A DNA stretch of 64,000 nt from Croceicoccus gelatinilyticus (GTDB taxonomy: Bacteria > Pseudomonadota > Alphaproteobacteria > Sphingomonadales > Sphingomonadaceae): contig NZ_JAHCBF010000001.1 of assembly GCF_018398395.1 (NCBI RefSeq), positions 124,001-188,000 of the forward strand. The letters run 5' to 3'. The notes under the pieces are model-generated. The model saw only the letters and a list, made by a program, of their open reading frames with translations, was not told where the DNA came from and made no database searches. The number at the start of each line of letters is the position of its first letter. Position 1 is the first letter of the stretch. This document shows positions 36,654 to 44,960 of this stretch, piece by piece. Made by a program: the position numbers and the translations under genes.

Positions 36654-37811
36654 ATGGCCGATAAAAAACGGGTTGCAGTTCTGTTTGGCGGCGCAAGCCA
36701 GGAGCATGACGTCTCTGTCGTGTCTGCGCACCAGTTGATGGACGCAGCCGACGTGCGCGGGATCGAGGTCGTGCCCGTCTATACCGACTTCGAGAACCGG
36801 TTCTTCTCTGCCCCCTTCCTGCGCGACATCCGCCGCTTCCGGCCCAAGCCGTCGGGCGCGCCCGAAGTCATCTTCTCGTGGTCCGAACGCGGGCCGGTGA
36901 TGCGCGAGCGCAAGAGCCTGAAGGAAACGCCGATCGACTGCGTCTTGCCGGTTTTTCATGGGCCGTTCGGAGAAGACGGGCGGCTGCAGGGCCATTTCGA
37001 GCTGCTGGGCATCCCCGTTACGGGTTTCGCCGCTGGGTCGAGCGCGATGGCCATGCGCAAGGACGCGACCAAGGCGCTGGTGCGGCTGGCGGGCGTCAAC
37101 GTGCTCGACCACGTGACTGCCAACCGCTCGAAGCTGGCCGATACGAAGGCGCTGATCGCCGAGGTCGAGGCGAAGTTCGGTTTTCCCACCATCGTGAAGC
37201 CGGCGAACCTCGGCTCCTCCATCGGGGTGGGCCTCGCCAAGACCGCGGCGGAACTACCCGCGCTGGTCGCCTATGTTCTGGCGCAGGACAATCTCGCGAT
37301 CATCGAGCCACAAGTGCAGAACCTTGTCGAATACAACATCGCGATGCGGTGGGACGAGGCGGCCCAGGAAGTGAAGTTCTCCGCCATCGAGCGGCCCAAG
37401 TCGGGCGCCGAACTGCTCGACTTCAAGGAAAAGTACCTGTCATCGGGCGGCGGCACCAAGGGCGCATTCCTTCCGAGTGAGGGGATGCTCTCGCTCACCC
37501 GCGACATCAATCCCGACCTTCCGGCCGAGTTCAAGGCGACGATCCACGACTATGCCCGCCGCGCCTTCATGACGCTGGGCCATCGCGGCGCGCCACGCAT
37601 CGACTTCATGTCGAACAAGGCGACGGGCGAGATCTGGTTCAACGAGATCAACGCCATCCCCGGATCCTACGGCTTCTTCCTGTGGGAAGCCGCCGAAGAA
37701 CCCAAGCTGTTCCCCGAACTGGTCGAACACCTCGTGGAAGAGGCACTACGCGACACGGTGAAGCGTTTCGACGACCCCGTGCCGCAGGGCGCGTACCTGC
37801 TCCCGCGTTAA
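36654..37811 (+). CDS. D-alanine-D-alanine ligase-like ATP-grasp enzyme
   Basis: 385 residues from ATG 36654. Ddl hallmarks: VLFGGASQEHDVSVVSAHQLMDA, HGPFGEDGRLQGHFELLGIPVTG, AMRKDATKALVRLAGV, FPTIVKPANLGSSIGVGLAKT, and the metal-binding RIDFMSN...IWFNEINAIPGSYGFF. Standard enzyme: ATP + 2 D-Ala to D-Ala-D-Ala. Here it is next to a membrane-bound Mur-like ligase rather than in the cell-division cluster, and has a ~20-residue longer insert (SGGGTKGAFLPSEG). It may be a second Ddl or make another dipeptide. Its stop shares TTAA with the SDR gene. Confidence 0.88.
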   Translation: MADKKRVAVLFGGASQEHDVSVVSAHQLMDAADVRGIEVVPVYTDFENRFFSAPFLRDIRRFRPKPSGAPEVIFSWSERGPVMRERKSLKETPIDCVLPVFHGPFGEDGRLQGHFELLGIPVTGFAAGSSAMAMRKDATKALVRLAGVNVLDHVTANRSKLADTKALIAEVEAKFGFPTIVKPANLGSSIGVGLAKTAAELPALVAYVLAQDNLAIIEPQVQNLVEYNIAMRWDEAAQEVKFSAIERPKSGAELLDFKEKYLSSGGGTKGAFLPSEGMLSLTRDINPDLPAEFKATIHDYARRAFMTLGHRGAPRIDFMSNKATGEIWFNEINAIPGSYGFFLWEAAEEPKLFPELVEHLVEEALRDTVKRFDDPVPQGAYLLPR

Positions 37812-38569
37812 AGCGAGGACACCAGGTGCCCGCCGTCCACGGGGATGACGGCACCGGTCATGTAGGCCCCGAGGTCGGAGGCGAGCAGCAGCATCGGCCC
37901 GTCGAGGTCGGGCAGGTTGCCGAAGCGCTGCATCGGGATGCGGTTCAGCATGTCCTGACCCAGCGGGCTTTCGAGCAACCCTTCGGTAATCTCGGTCGGG
38001 AAGTATCCGGGGGCCAGTGCGTTCACGCGGATGCCGTAGCGCGCCCATTCGAGCGCGAGTTGCTTGGTCAGCTGCACCACCGCCGCCTTGCTCGCCGCAT
38101 AGGCCGACAGCGTCGGGCCCTGCCGGAAACCGAGGATCGAGGCGGTGTTGACGATCGATCCGCCGATGCCGTCCGCCTTCATCGCCTGCGCACAGGCCTG
38201 CGCCATCGCGAAGACGCCGGTGAGGTTTACCGCGATGACTTTCTCGAACTCGGCAAGCTCCTGCTTGATCGCCATGCGCGCGCCGTCGATCCCTGCGTTG
38301 TTGAGCAGGATCGTCGGCGTGCCGAGCGTTCCGGCGATCGAGGCGACGACATCCTTGCACGATGCGCCATCGGCAACGTCGAGCGCGACCGCCTCTGCCT
38401 TCACGCCGCGCCCGCGCAATTCGTCGCGGAGGGCCTCAAGCCGGTCCACCCGCCGCGCGCAGAGCGCGACGTCCGCGCCGTGTTCGGCAAGGGTGAGGGC
38501 GAAGTGCGCGCCGATCCCGCTGGATGCGCCGGTGATGATGGCCGTGCGGCCCGAGAGGTCGATTTTCAT
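37808..38569 (-). CDS. SDR-family oxidoreductase
   Basis: 253 residues from ATG 38569; a longer in-frame start would add 12. Classical SDR: cofactor site TGASSGIG, ALDVADG, NNAG (LLNNAGIDG), catalytic Ser in VNTASILGF, YAASK (Tyr/Lys) and PGYFPTEIT. The ARR downstream of the second strand (LCARRVDRLE) favours NADPH. The closest well-known class is short-chain dehydrogenase/3-oxoacyl-ACP reductase-like. The substrate is unknown. Convergent with the ATP-grasp gene, overlapping by four bases. Confidence 0.9.
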   Translation of the reverse strand: MKIDLSGRTAIITGASSGIGAHFALTLAEHGADVALCARRVDRLEALRDELRGRGVKAEAVALDVADGASCKDVVASIAGTLGTPTILLNNAGIDGARMAIKQELAEFEKVIAVNLTGVFAMAQACAQAMKADGIGGSIVNTASILGFRQGPTLSAYAASKAAVVQLTKQLALEWARYGIRVNALAPGYFPTEITEGLLESPLGQDMLNRIPMQRFGNLPDLDGPMLLLASDLGAYMTGAVIPVDGGHLVSSL

Positions 38570-38646
38570 GGGCGCAGGGGTGCAGTTTTCACCGGTCCCT
38601 TGCAACTGCTTGTTAAACGAGGGGCGAGAGGTTAGCCGTTCGTTTC

Positions 38647-39630
38647 ATGGCAAAAGAAAAAACGAAAAGCCTCGTCACTATCGACGTGGGAGGGACCAAC
38701 GCTCGCTTCGCCCTGGCCGAAGTGGCGGACGGGAAAGTCGTCTCGGTGGGCGAACCGACGACCTTCGCGACAGGATCGGTCGACGGCCTCGCCGCTGCGT
38801 GGCAGCGGTTTGCAGATGCCCATCCCGAAGGCCTGCCGCGCGCCGCCGCGATTGCCGTTGCAGGGCCGGTCAACGCGAACGAGATCCGCTTCACCAACTC
38901 GCACTGGGTAATCCGCCCTGCCGCCATCGGCGCGGAGCTCGGCGTCGATGCCCATTGTCTGATCAACGATTTCGAAGCGGTCGGCCATGCGGTCGCCGCG
39001 GCGGGCGAGGAGCATTTCCTGCACCTGTCGGGACCAGAGGACATCCCCGAGTTTGGCACGACGACGATCACCGGGCCCGGCACCGGTCTTGGCGTTGCCG
39101 CGCTGGTGCGCCGTCCTGATGGGTCCTATCGCGTCCAGCCGACAGAGGGCGGCCACATCGGCTTCGCACCCGAAGACCGCGTCGAGGAGAAGATCCTCGC
39201 TGTCGTGCGTGAATCGCTGCCGCGCGTTTCGGTCGAACGCATGTGTTCGGGCCCTGCCATCCTCTATCTCGCCGAAGCCATCGCGCGGATCGAAGGTCTG
39301 CCCATGCCGTCGGGAGACGACCGCGAGCTCTGGCTCTCGGCGATCACCGGCACCGATCCGGTCGCGGTCAAGGCGATGGAGCGGTTCTGCATGATCCTTG
39401 GCGCGGCGGCCGGTGACCTTGCGCTGGCGCATGGTTCGAACGCGGTGGTGATCGCAGGCGGGCTTGGCCTGCGCCTGCGCGACCAGATCCGCGCATCGGG
39501 CTTTGCCGACCGCTTTGTATACAAGGGCAGGTTCAAGTCGCTGATGGAAACGATCCCCGTCAGGCTGATCACGCACCCACAGCCGGGACTGTTCGGCGCG
39601 GCGGCTGCGTTCGCGCAAGCCCACAGCTAA
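38647..39630 (+). CDS. glk: Glucokinase (ROK-independent Glk family)
   Basis: 327 residues, typical for bacterial Glk. Phosphate-1 motif VTIDVGGTNARFALAE, glucose-binding HWVIRP...CLINDFEAVGHAV, GPGTGLGVAALV, the EGGHIGFAP loop and C-terminal VVIAGGLGLRLRDQI. It phosphorylates glucose with ATP. No glucose operon genes (edd, zwf, pgl) lie nearby in the window. No strong ribosome-binding site is visible at ATG 38647. Confidence 0.95.
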   Translation: MAKEKTKSLVTIDVGGTNARFALAEVADGKVVSVGEPTTFATGSVDGLAAAWQRFADAHPEGLPRAAAIAVAGPVNANEIRFTNSHWVIRPAAIGAELGVDAHCLINDFEAVGHAVAAAGEEHFLHLSGPEDIPEFGTTTITGPGTGLGVAALVRRPDGSYRVQPTEGGHIGFAPEDRVEEKILAVVRESLPRVSVERMCSGPAILYLAEAIARIEGLPMPSGDDRELWLSAITGTDPVAVKAMERFCMILGAAAGDLALAHGSNAVVIAGGLGLRLRDQIRASGFADRFVYKGRFKSLMETIPVRLITHPQPGLFGAAAAFAQAHS

Positions 39631-39736
39631 GTCGTTCATTAGACAGGCGAACGGCGGTCTTGCCGTTCGTCGGGCCCGATATGTCGTTCGTCGGCAAGCG
39701 GAGTCGTTCGTCGGCAACTGTGTTGCGGCTATAGAA
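39631..39736 (+). promoter_or_regulatory. Direct-repeat promoter region upstream of UrcA gene
   Basis: GTCGTTCGTCGGCAA occurs exactly at 39683-39697 and 39703-39717 (20 bases apart). A near copy with CCGTTCGTCGGGC starts at 39663, ~21 bases before, and a partial copy GTCGTTCAT at 39631. TATAGA at 39730-39735 fits a -10 element with the last repeat over the -35 position. Repeats on the same helical face suggest cooperative protein binding (inference). Confidence 0.55.
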
Positions 39737-39801
39737 CACCGAATGCGCGACGCGGCGATGCGCGGCACAAGGTCCTCGTCATTTCGAGGAGGACTAGAAC
39801 C

Positions 39802-40098
39802 ATGAAGATCATCGCAGCCATCGCCGCCACTGCCGCCCTTGCCACCGCCGCTCCGGCCTTCGCCGGTTCGGTCGAAGTGAAGTACAAGGATCTCGACCTT
39901 TCGACCGCCGCCGGTCAGGCCCAGCTTGAGGATCGCCTCGACGACGCCGCCCGTGCCGTGTGCGGCATGGACGAGATCCAGACCGGCACCCGTATCCGCA
40001 GCCGCGAAGCACGAAACTGCTACGCCGGTGCCAAGGCCCAGCTTTCCAAGCAGATCGCCACCCTGGCCGAGAAGCAGAAGACGGCAAAGGGCGGCTGA
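39802..40098 (+). CDS. UrcA-family small secreted protein
   Basis: 98 residues with a signal peptide (MKIIAAIAATAALATAAPAFA|GSV) and an AGGAGGA site. The mature domain fits UrcA: VEVKYKDLDLSTAAGQAQLEDRLDDAARAVCGMDE...ARNCYAGAKAQLSKQIATL, with two conserved cysteines able to form a disulphide. The family is widespread in sphingomonads and caulobacters; its function is undefined. It has its own promoter region with direct repeats and its own terminator. Confidence 0.92.
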   Translation: MKIIAAIAATAALATAAPAFAGSVEVKYKDLDLSTAAGQAQLEDRLDDAARAVCGMDEIQTGTRIRSREARNCYAGAKAQLSKQIATLAEKQKTAKGG

Positions 40099-40138
40099 CT
40101 GCCCACGACCCAGCAGTTCCCAAGCAGTCAATCGCCTG

Positions 40139-40166
40139 CGCCCGACCGCTCCCGTGCGGTCGGGCG
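40139..40166 (+). terminator. Rho-independent terminator after UrcA gene
   Basis: CGCCCGACCGC and GCGGTCGGGCG form a perfect 11-bp stem around a six-base loop (TCCCGT), followed by TTTG. It lies 40 bases past the UrcA stop. Confidence 0.85.
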
Positions 40167-40193
40167 TTTGCCGTTAGAGGTGGTTGGTTCGCT

Positions 40194-42251
40194 TCAAGTG
40201 AAGGAGCCGCCCTCTGCTGCCAGCTTCTTCAGCGAAGTCGCCGGTTCGATGCCCATCTGCTCCAGCCCGGCAACGATCTTGTCGAGGCCGTGGATGTCGG
40301 CCCAGCACATCGGACCGCCCTGATAGCTGGGCCAGTTGTAGCCGAGGATCGCGGCCACATCGATGTCGCCCGCCCGCAGCGCGATGCCTTCATCGAGGAT
40401 CTTCGCGCCTTCGTTGATCACGGGGTAGAGCAGGCCGGCGACGACCTGTTCCGGCGTCAGTTCGACATCGCCTGCAATGCCGCGATGCTTGCGCACCTTC
40501 TCGATGATGTCATGCGCGGCGGGCGCAGGGGTGCCGCGGCGCTTTTCGTCATAATCGTAGAAACCGCCGTTCAGCTTCTGGCCGCGCCGTTCGATCGCCA
40601 CCAGTTCGCCGGTCAGCGTCATGTCGCCGGGGAAAGTGATGACGTCGAGACCGATGAGGTCGAGCAGGGCGATCGGGCCCATGGCAAAGCCATAGTCGCG
40701 CATCGCCGAATCTATCACCTGCATCGGCGTTCCGGCCAGCAGCATTTCCTGGCTGGCGACCATGTAGGGCAGCATCAGGCGGTTGGCGATGAAGCCGTCG
40801 CACACGCCTGCCAGGACCGGCGTCTTGCCGATCTTGCCCGCCAGCTTCATGCCGGTGGCGATCACGCTGTCGCTGCTCTTGTCCCCGCGCACCACTTCCA
40901 GAAGCGGCATGACGTTGGCGGGCGAGAAGAAGTGCAGGCCCAGCACCATTTCGGGGCGGCTGGTGAAGGTCGCGATGTGGTTGATGTCGAGGAAGCTGGT
41001 GTTCGACGCCAGGATCGCGCCCGGCTTGCAGATGGTTTCAAGGCGGCTGAACACCTTCTCCTTGATCTCCATCGATTCGAACACAGCCTCGATCACGAGG
41101 TCGACATCGGCCAGCGATTCCATGTCGAGTGAACCGGTCAGAAGGCCCATGCGGGTCTCGACGTCCTCGTCGGTCAGGCGGCCTTTCTTGGCCGTGTTCT
41201 CATAGTTCTTGCGAATGACGCCAAGCCCGCGGTCCAGTGCTTCCTGCTTCACCTCGACGATGGTCACCGGAATGCCGATGTTGGCAAAGTTCATCGCAAT
41301 GCCGCCGCCCATCGTGCCGGCGCCAATAACGCCAACGCTCTTCACGTCGATCAGCGGAGTGTCCTTGGGAATGCCCGGCACCTTCGATGTTTCGCGCATG
41401 GCGAAGAAGACGTGGCGCAGCGCGCGCGACTGGTCGGAGGTGAACAGCTTGTCGAAGTTCGCAGATTCGACCGCCATGCCCTCGCGGAAGGGCAGGTTCA
41501 CGGCGGCCTTTACCGAATCGAGGATCTCGTCAGGCGCGATCACGCCGCGGAACAGGCGGCCATGCTCGGCCTTGAACCGGTCGAACAGGTCTGCGTCGGC
41601 GCGGTCCTTTTCCACCATGTCGGTCTTTTCCGACACGCGCGGCAGCGGGCCGTCCTTGGCCATCATGGCGGTGGCCATGGCAGTCGCCTCTGCCATCAGC
41701 GCGTCGTCGGCGACGACCTTGTCAACGAGGCCCATCTTTTCAGCGAGCGCAGCCTTCACCGGTTTGCCCGTGACCATCATCTGCAGCGCGGCTTCCGCGC
41801 CGACAAGGCGGGGCAGACGCTGCGTACCGCCCGCGCCGGGCAGCAGGCCAAGCGTCACTTCGGGCAGGCCCATCTTTGCCGAGGCAGCAGCGACGCGGTA
41901 GTGACAGCCCAGCGCGACTTCGAGCCCGCCGCCAAGCGCGGTGCCAAAGATCGCGGCGACAACCGGCTTGGAACAGGCCTCGATCTTGTCGACGACGCCG
42001 GGAAGCCAGGGTTCGCGCATGCCGATGTCGAATTCGGCGATGTCGGCGCCGGCGGGGAAGGTGCGACCCTTGGCCGAAATGATCGCGGCCTTGATGCCCG
42101 TGTCGCTTTCGATCTCCGCGATCGCGGCGGCCAGACCTTCGCGGACCGACAAGCCCAGTGCGTTGACCGGCGGATTGTCGATCAGAACGACGGCAATGGC
42201 GTTCTCGACGCTCAACGTGACGGTATCGGACAGGGTCTTGGTTTCGGACAT
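40194..42251 (-). CDS. Multifunctional enoyl-CoA hydratase / 3-hydroxyacyl-CoA dehydrogenase (FadB/FadJ type)
   Basis: 685 residues. The N-terminal crotonase domain has PPVNALGLSV, GADIAEFDI, FGTALGGGLEVALG and LPEVTLGLLPGAGGTQRLP, with both catalytic Glu. Residues ~300-480 are the NAD domain (GVIGAGTMGGGIAMNFANIG, SNTSFLDI, GLHFFSP). The end is the 3HCDH C-domain, partly duplicated. It catalyses two steps of fatty-acid beta-oxidation. The isolated gene lacks an adjacent thiolase (fadA). A 250-base leader with an independent small-ORF RNA unit lies upstream (see 42403-42600). Confidence 0.94.
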   Translation of the reverse strand: MSETKTLSDTVTLSVENAIAVVLIDNPPVNALGLSVREGLAAAIAEIESDTGIKAAIISAKGRTFPAGADIAEFDIGMREPWLPGVVDKIEACSKPVVAAIFGTALGGGLEVALGCHYRVAAASAKMGLPEVTLGLLPGAGGTQRLPRLVGAEAALQMMVTGKPVKAALAEKMGLVDKVVADDALMAEATAMATAMMAKDGPLPRVSEKTDMVEKDRADADLFDRFKAEHGRLFRGVIAPDEILDSVKAAVNLPFREGMAVESANFDKLFTSDQSRALRHVFFAMRETSKVPGIPKDTPLIDVKSVGVIGAGTMGGGIAMNFANIGIPVTIVEVKQEALDRGLGVIRKNYENTAKKGRLTDEDVETRMGLLTGSLDMESLADVDLVIEAVFESMEIKEKVFSRLETICKPGAILASNTSFLDINHIATFTSRPEMVLGLHFFSPANVMPLLEVVRGDKSSDSVIATGMKLAGKIGKTPVLAGVCDGFIANRLMLPYMVASQEMLLAGTPMQVIDSAMRDYGFAMGPIALLDLIGLDVITFPGDMTLTGELVAIERRGQKLNGGFYDYDEKRRGTPAPAAHDIIEKVRKHRGIAGDVELTPEQVVAGLLYPVINEGAKILDEGIALRAGDIDVAAILGYNWPSYQGGPMCWADIHGLDKIVAGLEQMGIEPATSLKKLAAEGGSFT

Positions 42252-42402
42252 TCAGGTCGCTCCTCGTGTCTCTTTGCGTGTCTGCGCATGCACAGCCGCG
42301 CCTCGTTTCGGCGCGTTGATGACGCAGCGCGGCATAAATTACAATTGCGCAGGAAAAACCGGTCTTTTGGCGAGGTAGCGGGAATAACCGGCGAAATAAT
42401 GA

Positions 42403-42439
42403 GAAAGCCCGTAGCAGGGCAATCCCGCTACGGGCTTTC
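42403..42439 (-). terminator. Strong hairpin terminator after 18-codon ORF
   Basis: Minus-strand GAAAGCCCGTAGC and GCTACGGGCTTTC form a perfect 13-bp stem with an 11-base loop, followed by TCATTATTTCG. It lies between the small ORF (ending 42510) and the FadB-like gene (start 42251). It may end a short RNA or act as an attenuator for the gene. Confidence 0.75.
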
Positions 42440-42509
42440 GCATGGTCAGCGGCCGGAAGTGCCGCCCTGACGAAACCTCTATCGTTTCACACCCCAAAAG
42501 CGGGGCGGA

Positions 42510-42566
42510 TTAACGATAATGCCTCGTAGTGGACTTCACCGACCTCTCTGCTGAACCATGAGACAT
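42510..42566 (-). CDS. 18-residue leader or small protein with perfect Shine-Dalgarno
   Basis: Minus-strand ATG at 42566 encodes MSHGSAERSVKSTTRHYR and then TAA. Its start is preceded by GAAAGGAGGTGATCCG (through 42582), complementary to 15 bases of the 16S rRNA 3' end, an unusually strong ribosome-binding site. A candidate promoter (TTGGGG, 16 bases, TAAATC) lies around 42590-42620. Two further hairpins (42445-42471 and around 42488-42505) and the terminator at 42403-42439 follow. Basic, Ser-rich peptide, with no run of one amino acid as in classical attenuator leaders. Coding status is inferred from the ribosome-binding site. Confidence 0.6.
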   Translation of the reverse strand: MSHGSAERSVKSTTRHYR

Positions 42567-42582
42567 CGGATCACCTCCTTTC

Positions 42583-42942
42583 GCGCCGGGGCCAAGATTT
42601 AGCCGCGTGCCGCAAGCCCCCAAGTTAGCCTGCGAGCGGCGGGGTCGGGCGGTGTATCCGAGCGATCTGAGGCCTTGCGCCTGGCTATCGCCGTTCCGCT
42701 CCGTCCTTGATTCGAGAGACTACTTTTTTGGCGCTGCACAACAAGTCTTGCGTGAAACTTATTCACTGTCATAATCGATGACTTCGGGAATTGGCCTTGC
42801 GGCAAACCTATGAAAAAACAGGGTTTGTCCGCGCCGACCGGCTCGTGCTTACAGCCCCCGAAGTCCTCCATCAGACCGTTGTTCAGGCCCGCCGCGGTGG
42901 GCGGTGCACAACTATCCACAGTCGTGTTGGGGTACCCGAATT
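42583..42942. other. Non-coding spacer
   Basis: No supported gene. The stretch holds the candidate promoter of the small ORF (minus), an AT-richer block around 42720-42790, two isolated DnaA-box-like 9-mers (TTATTCACT at 42759, CTATCCACA at 42912), and a short hairpin near 42803-42827. A long minus-strand open frame over 42599-43192 was rejected. Confidence 0.5.
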
Positions 42943-43575
42943 TTAGCGGCAATCCTCGACCACGCGGGCGATCTCCGGCCAGCTTGGCAGATAGAGCGCA
43001 GACAAGCCCGGAACCTGCACCGCGACACGGCCACGGCTGAAGATCATAGCGTCGAGAATCGGGTCGTAGGGCTGCAGCGTCGCGACGGTGTAGGCCGACG
43101 GAGTTGTCACTGCGCCTGCGGGCAAAGTGCGGTCCGCTTCGGTCGAAGTGATGTGCATCGATGTCGCGCCCGGACCGGTGCCCGCGCGCCACAACTTCAC
43201 CTGGCGGTTCGCCGGTTCGCAGGCGAGAATGAATTTCGCATCGCCATTCGCTTCGCCGAAAACGGCGCGGGTCGCGGTGCCGCTGCTGACATATTGCCAG
43301 TCGCCAGCGGTAAGCGGCGCGTCGAGCCAGCCCGAGGGTGCTTCTGAAACCGGCGGCGGAGTAGGCGTCGGTGTCGGCGCGGGAGCAGGGGCAGGGGCAG
43401 GGGCCGGCGGCGGGGCCGAGACAGGCTCAGGCGCGGGCGGCACACAGGAGGCAAGGCCAAGCCCCGTCGCCGCGACGGCAGAGCCCATCAGCAGCCACGT
43501 GCGGCGCATCGCCTTGCGGGCAATGGTATTGCGCTGGGTTTCGGAAAGGGCGGGCACGTCGTCGCTTGGCGTCAT
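42943..43575 (-). CDS. Hypothetical lipid-anchored or membrane-tethered protein
   Basis: 210 residues from ATG 43575. A basic helix (RNTIARKAMRRTWLLMGSAVAATGLGLASC) gives a TM/lipobox-like anchor ending LASC, followed by a Pro/Ala-rich stretch of ~30 residues. The ~130-residue C-terminal domain holds WLDAPLTAGDWQYVSSGTATRAVFGEANGDAKFILACEPANRQVKLWRAG, a beta-rich domain of unknown function. A periplasmic face is expected. It is divergent from tlyA, 75 bases away. No partner recognised. Confidence 0.72.
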   Translation of the reverse strand: MTPSDDVPALSETQRNTIARKAMRRTWLLMGSAVAATGLGLASCVPPAPEPVSAPPPAPAPAPAPAPTPTPTPPPVSEAPSGWLDAPLTAGDWQYVSSGTATRAVFGEANGDAKFILACEPANRQVKLWRAGTGPGATSMHITSTEADRTLPAGAVTTPSAYTVATLQPYDPILDAMIFSRGRVAVQVPGLSALYLPSWPEIARVVEDCR

Positions 43576-43650
43576 GCGCGCGTTATGCGAAGGGCTGGCC
43601 TCGCACTCAAGCCCCTTGACGCCAAACCGGTTTTCCTTTTCGCCCGTCCG

Positions 43651-44409
43651 ATGATCAAGCCACCTGCCAGCAAGCCGAAAAAGCAGCGCGTGGACCAGAT
43701 GCTGGTCGAACGCGGCCTCGTCGAAAGCCGAAGCCGCGCGCAGGCGCTGATCATGGCGGGCACGGTCTTCACCGGCGAGACCAAGTTGGCGAAGGCGGGG
43801 CAGCAGCTCCCCGAGGACGCGCCGCTCGAAGTGCGCGGGCGCGATCATCCCTGGGTCAGCCGTGGCGGCATCAAGCTGGCCCATGCTATCGACGAATTCG
43901 GCCTCGACCCCAAGGGCGCGACCGCGATGGATATCGGCAGTTCGACCGGCGGGTTCACCGATGTCCTGCTGCAAAAGGGCGCAGAACACGTTTTCGCCGT
44001 CGATTCGGGTACGAACCAGCTGGCGTGGAAACTGCGTCAGGATGAGCGTGTGACCGTGCTCGAACAGACCAGCGCCCGTATCCTGACCCCCGAACACATC
44101 GACCGCCCCTGCAACTGGGTCGTCTGCGACGCCAGCTTCATCGGACTTGCCAAAGTCCTCGAAGTGCCGCTCGCGCTCGCCGCGCCGAACGCAACGCTTG
44201 TCGCCCTTATCAAGCCGCAATTCGAGGTGGGTCGAAACGAAGTCGGCAAGGGCGGCGTCGTGCGTGATCCGGCGCTGCACGAACGGGTCTGCGATGAAGT
44301 CACCGACTGGCTGGAATCGATCGGGTGGACCGTGAAGGGCCTGACGACCAGCCCGATCACAGGGCCCGAAGGCAATGTCGAGTTCCTCGTCTGGGCGGAA
44401 CGCGGCTGA
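43651..44409 (+). CDS. tlyA: TlyA-family rRNA 2'-O-methyltransferase
   Basis: 252 residues from ATG 43651. An N-terminal S4 RNA-binding domain (RVDQMLVERGLVESRSRAQALIMAGTVFTGE) is followed by the FtsJ-type SAM fold (ATAMDIGSSTGGFTDVLLQKGAEHVFAVDSGTNQL, WVVCDASFIGL, LIKPQFEVG). The K-D-K-E-like catalytic set is partly visible (Lys in LIKPQFE). TlyA methylates 16S (and sometimes 23S) rRNA and is needed for capreomycin sensitivity in mycobacteria. Start fixed by loss of conservation upstream. Not near other rRNA modification genes. Confidence 0.94.
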   Translation: MIKPPASKPKKQRVDQMLVERGLVESRSRAQALIMAGTVFTGETKLAKAGQQLPEDAPLEVRGRDHPWVSRGGIKLAHAIDEFGLDPKGATAMDIGSSTGGFTDVLLQKGAEHVFAVDSGTNQLAWKLRQDERVTVLEQTSARILTPEHIDRPCNWVVCDASFIGLAKVLEVPLALAAPNATLVALIKPQFEVGRNEVGKGGVVRDPALHERVCDEVTDWLESIGWTVKGLTTSPITGPEGNVEFLVWAERG

Positions 44410-44430
44410 CCCCTCGCGCGTTCAGGTGGC

Positions 44431-44934
44431 ATGGACACCAAGATCGCATCCCCTGATACCTCCCGTTCGGTCCTCAAATGGGCCATCCTGACCGTTCCCG
44501 TCGTCGTCGTACTGGGCCTCCTGTCCGGCTGGGCCTCGGGCTCTGGCGGGGACGGGGAATGGTTCAGTTCGCTGGTAAAGCCAGACATCTACCCGCCGTC
44601 CTACCTGTTCGGCGTGGTCTGGACGATCCTCTACGTCCTCATGGGCTTCTCGCTCGCCTTCGTGCTGGCCGCGCCGCCCACGCCGTTCAAGCGGTTTGCC
44701 GTGACGATCTTCGCGGTGCAGCTGGTGGTGAACGTGCTGTGGTCGCCGATCTTCTTCAGCGCCCACCTCATCGCCTTTGCCTTCTTCTGGATCGTGCTGC
44801 TGATCGTGCTTGTACTGGCGACGATGGCCTATTTCGCGCGGGTCAGCCGTACAGCGATGCTGCTGCTTGTCCCCTACCTTGCGTGGATCTGCTTTGCCGC
44901 GGTGCTGAACCTGCGATTCTGGCAGTTGAACTGA
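44431..44934 (+). CDS. tspO: TspO/MBR-family membrane protein
   Basis: 167 residues with five predicted TM segments (VVVLGLLSGWASGSG, WFSSLVKPDIYPPSYLFGVVWTILYVLMGFSLAFV and three more). PPSYLFGVVWTILYVLMG and VQLVVNVLWSPIFF match the tryptophan-rich sensory protein/peripheral benzodiazepine receptor signature. It binds porphyrins/haem intermediates; in related alphaproteobacteria it tunes pigment or stress genes. Follows tlyA by 21 bases and precedes ubiK. Confidence 0.93.
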   Translation: MDTKIASPDTSRSVLKWAILTVPVVVVLGLLSGWASGSGGDGEWFSSLVKPDIYPPSYLFGVVWTILYVLMGFSLAFVLAAPPTPFKRFAVTIFAVQLVVNVLWSPIFFSAHLIAFAFFWIVLLIVLVLATMAYFARVSRTAMLLLVPYLAWICFAAVLNLRFWQLN

Positions 44935-44960
44935 TCGGTTATCGGGGCCACATAGGAACC

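Noticed and set aside
42759-42920. Two DnaA-box-like 9-mers suggesting a replication origin
   Set aside because: Only two, each with one mismatch and ~150 bases apart; no AT-rich unwinding block cluster and no dnaA/hemE/parAB neighbours.
42599-43192. 197-codon minus-strand open frame
   Set aside because: It runs through the candidate promoter and overlaps the end of the hypothetical lipoprotein gene; composition is Arg-rich as in GC-driven shadow frames, with no family motif.
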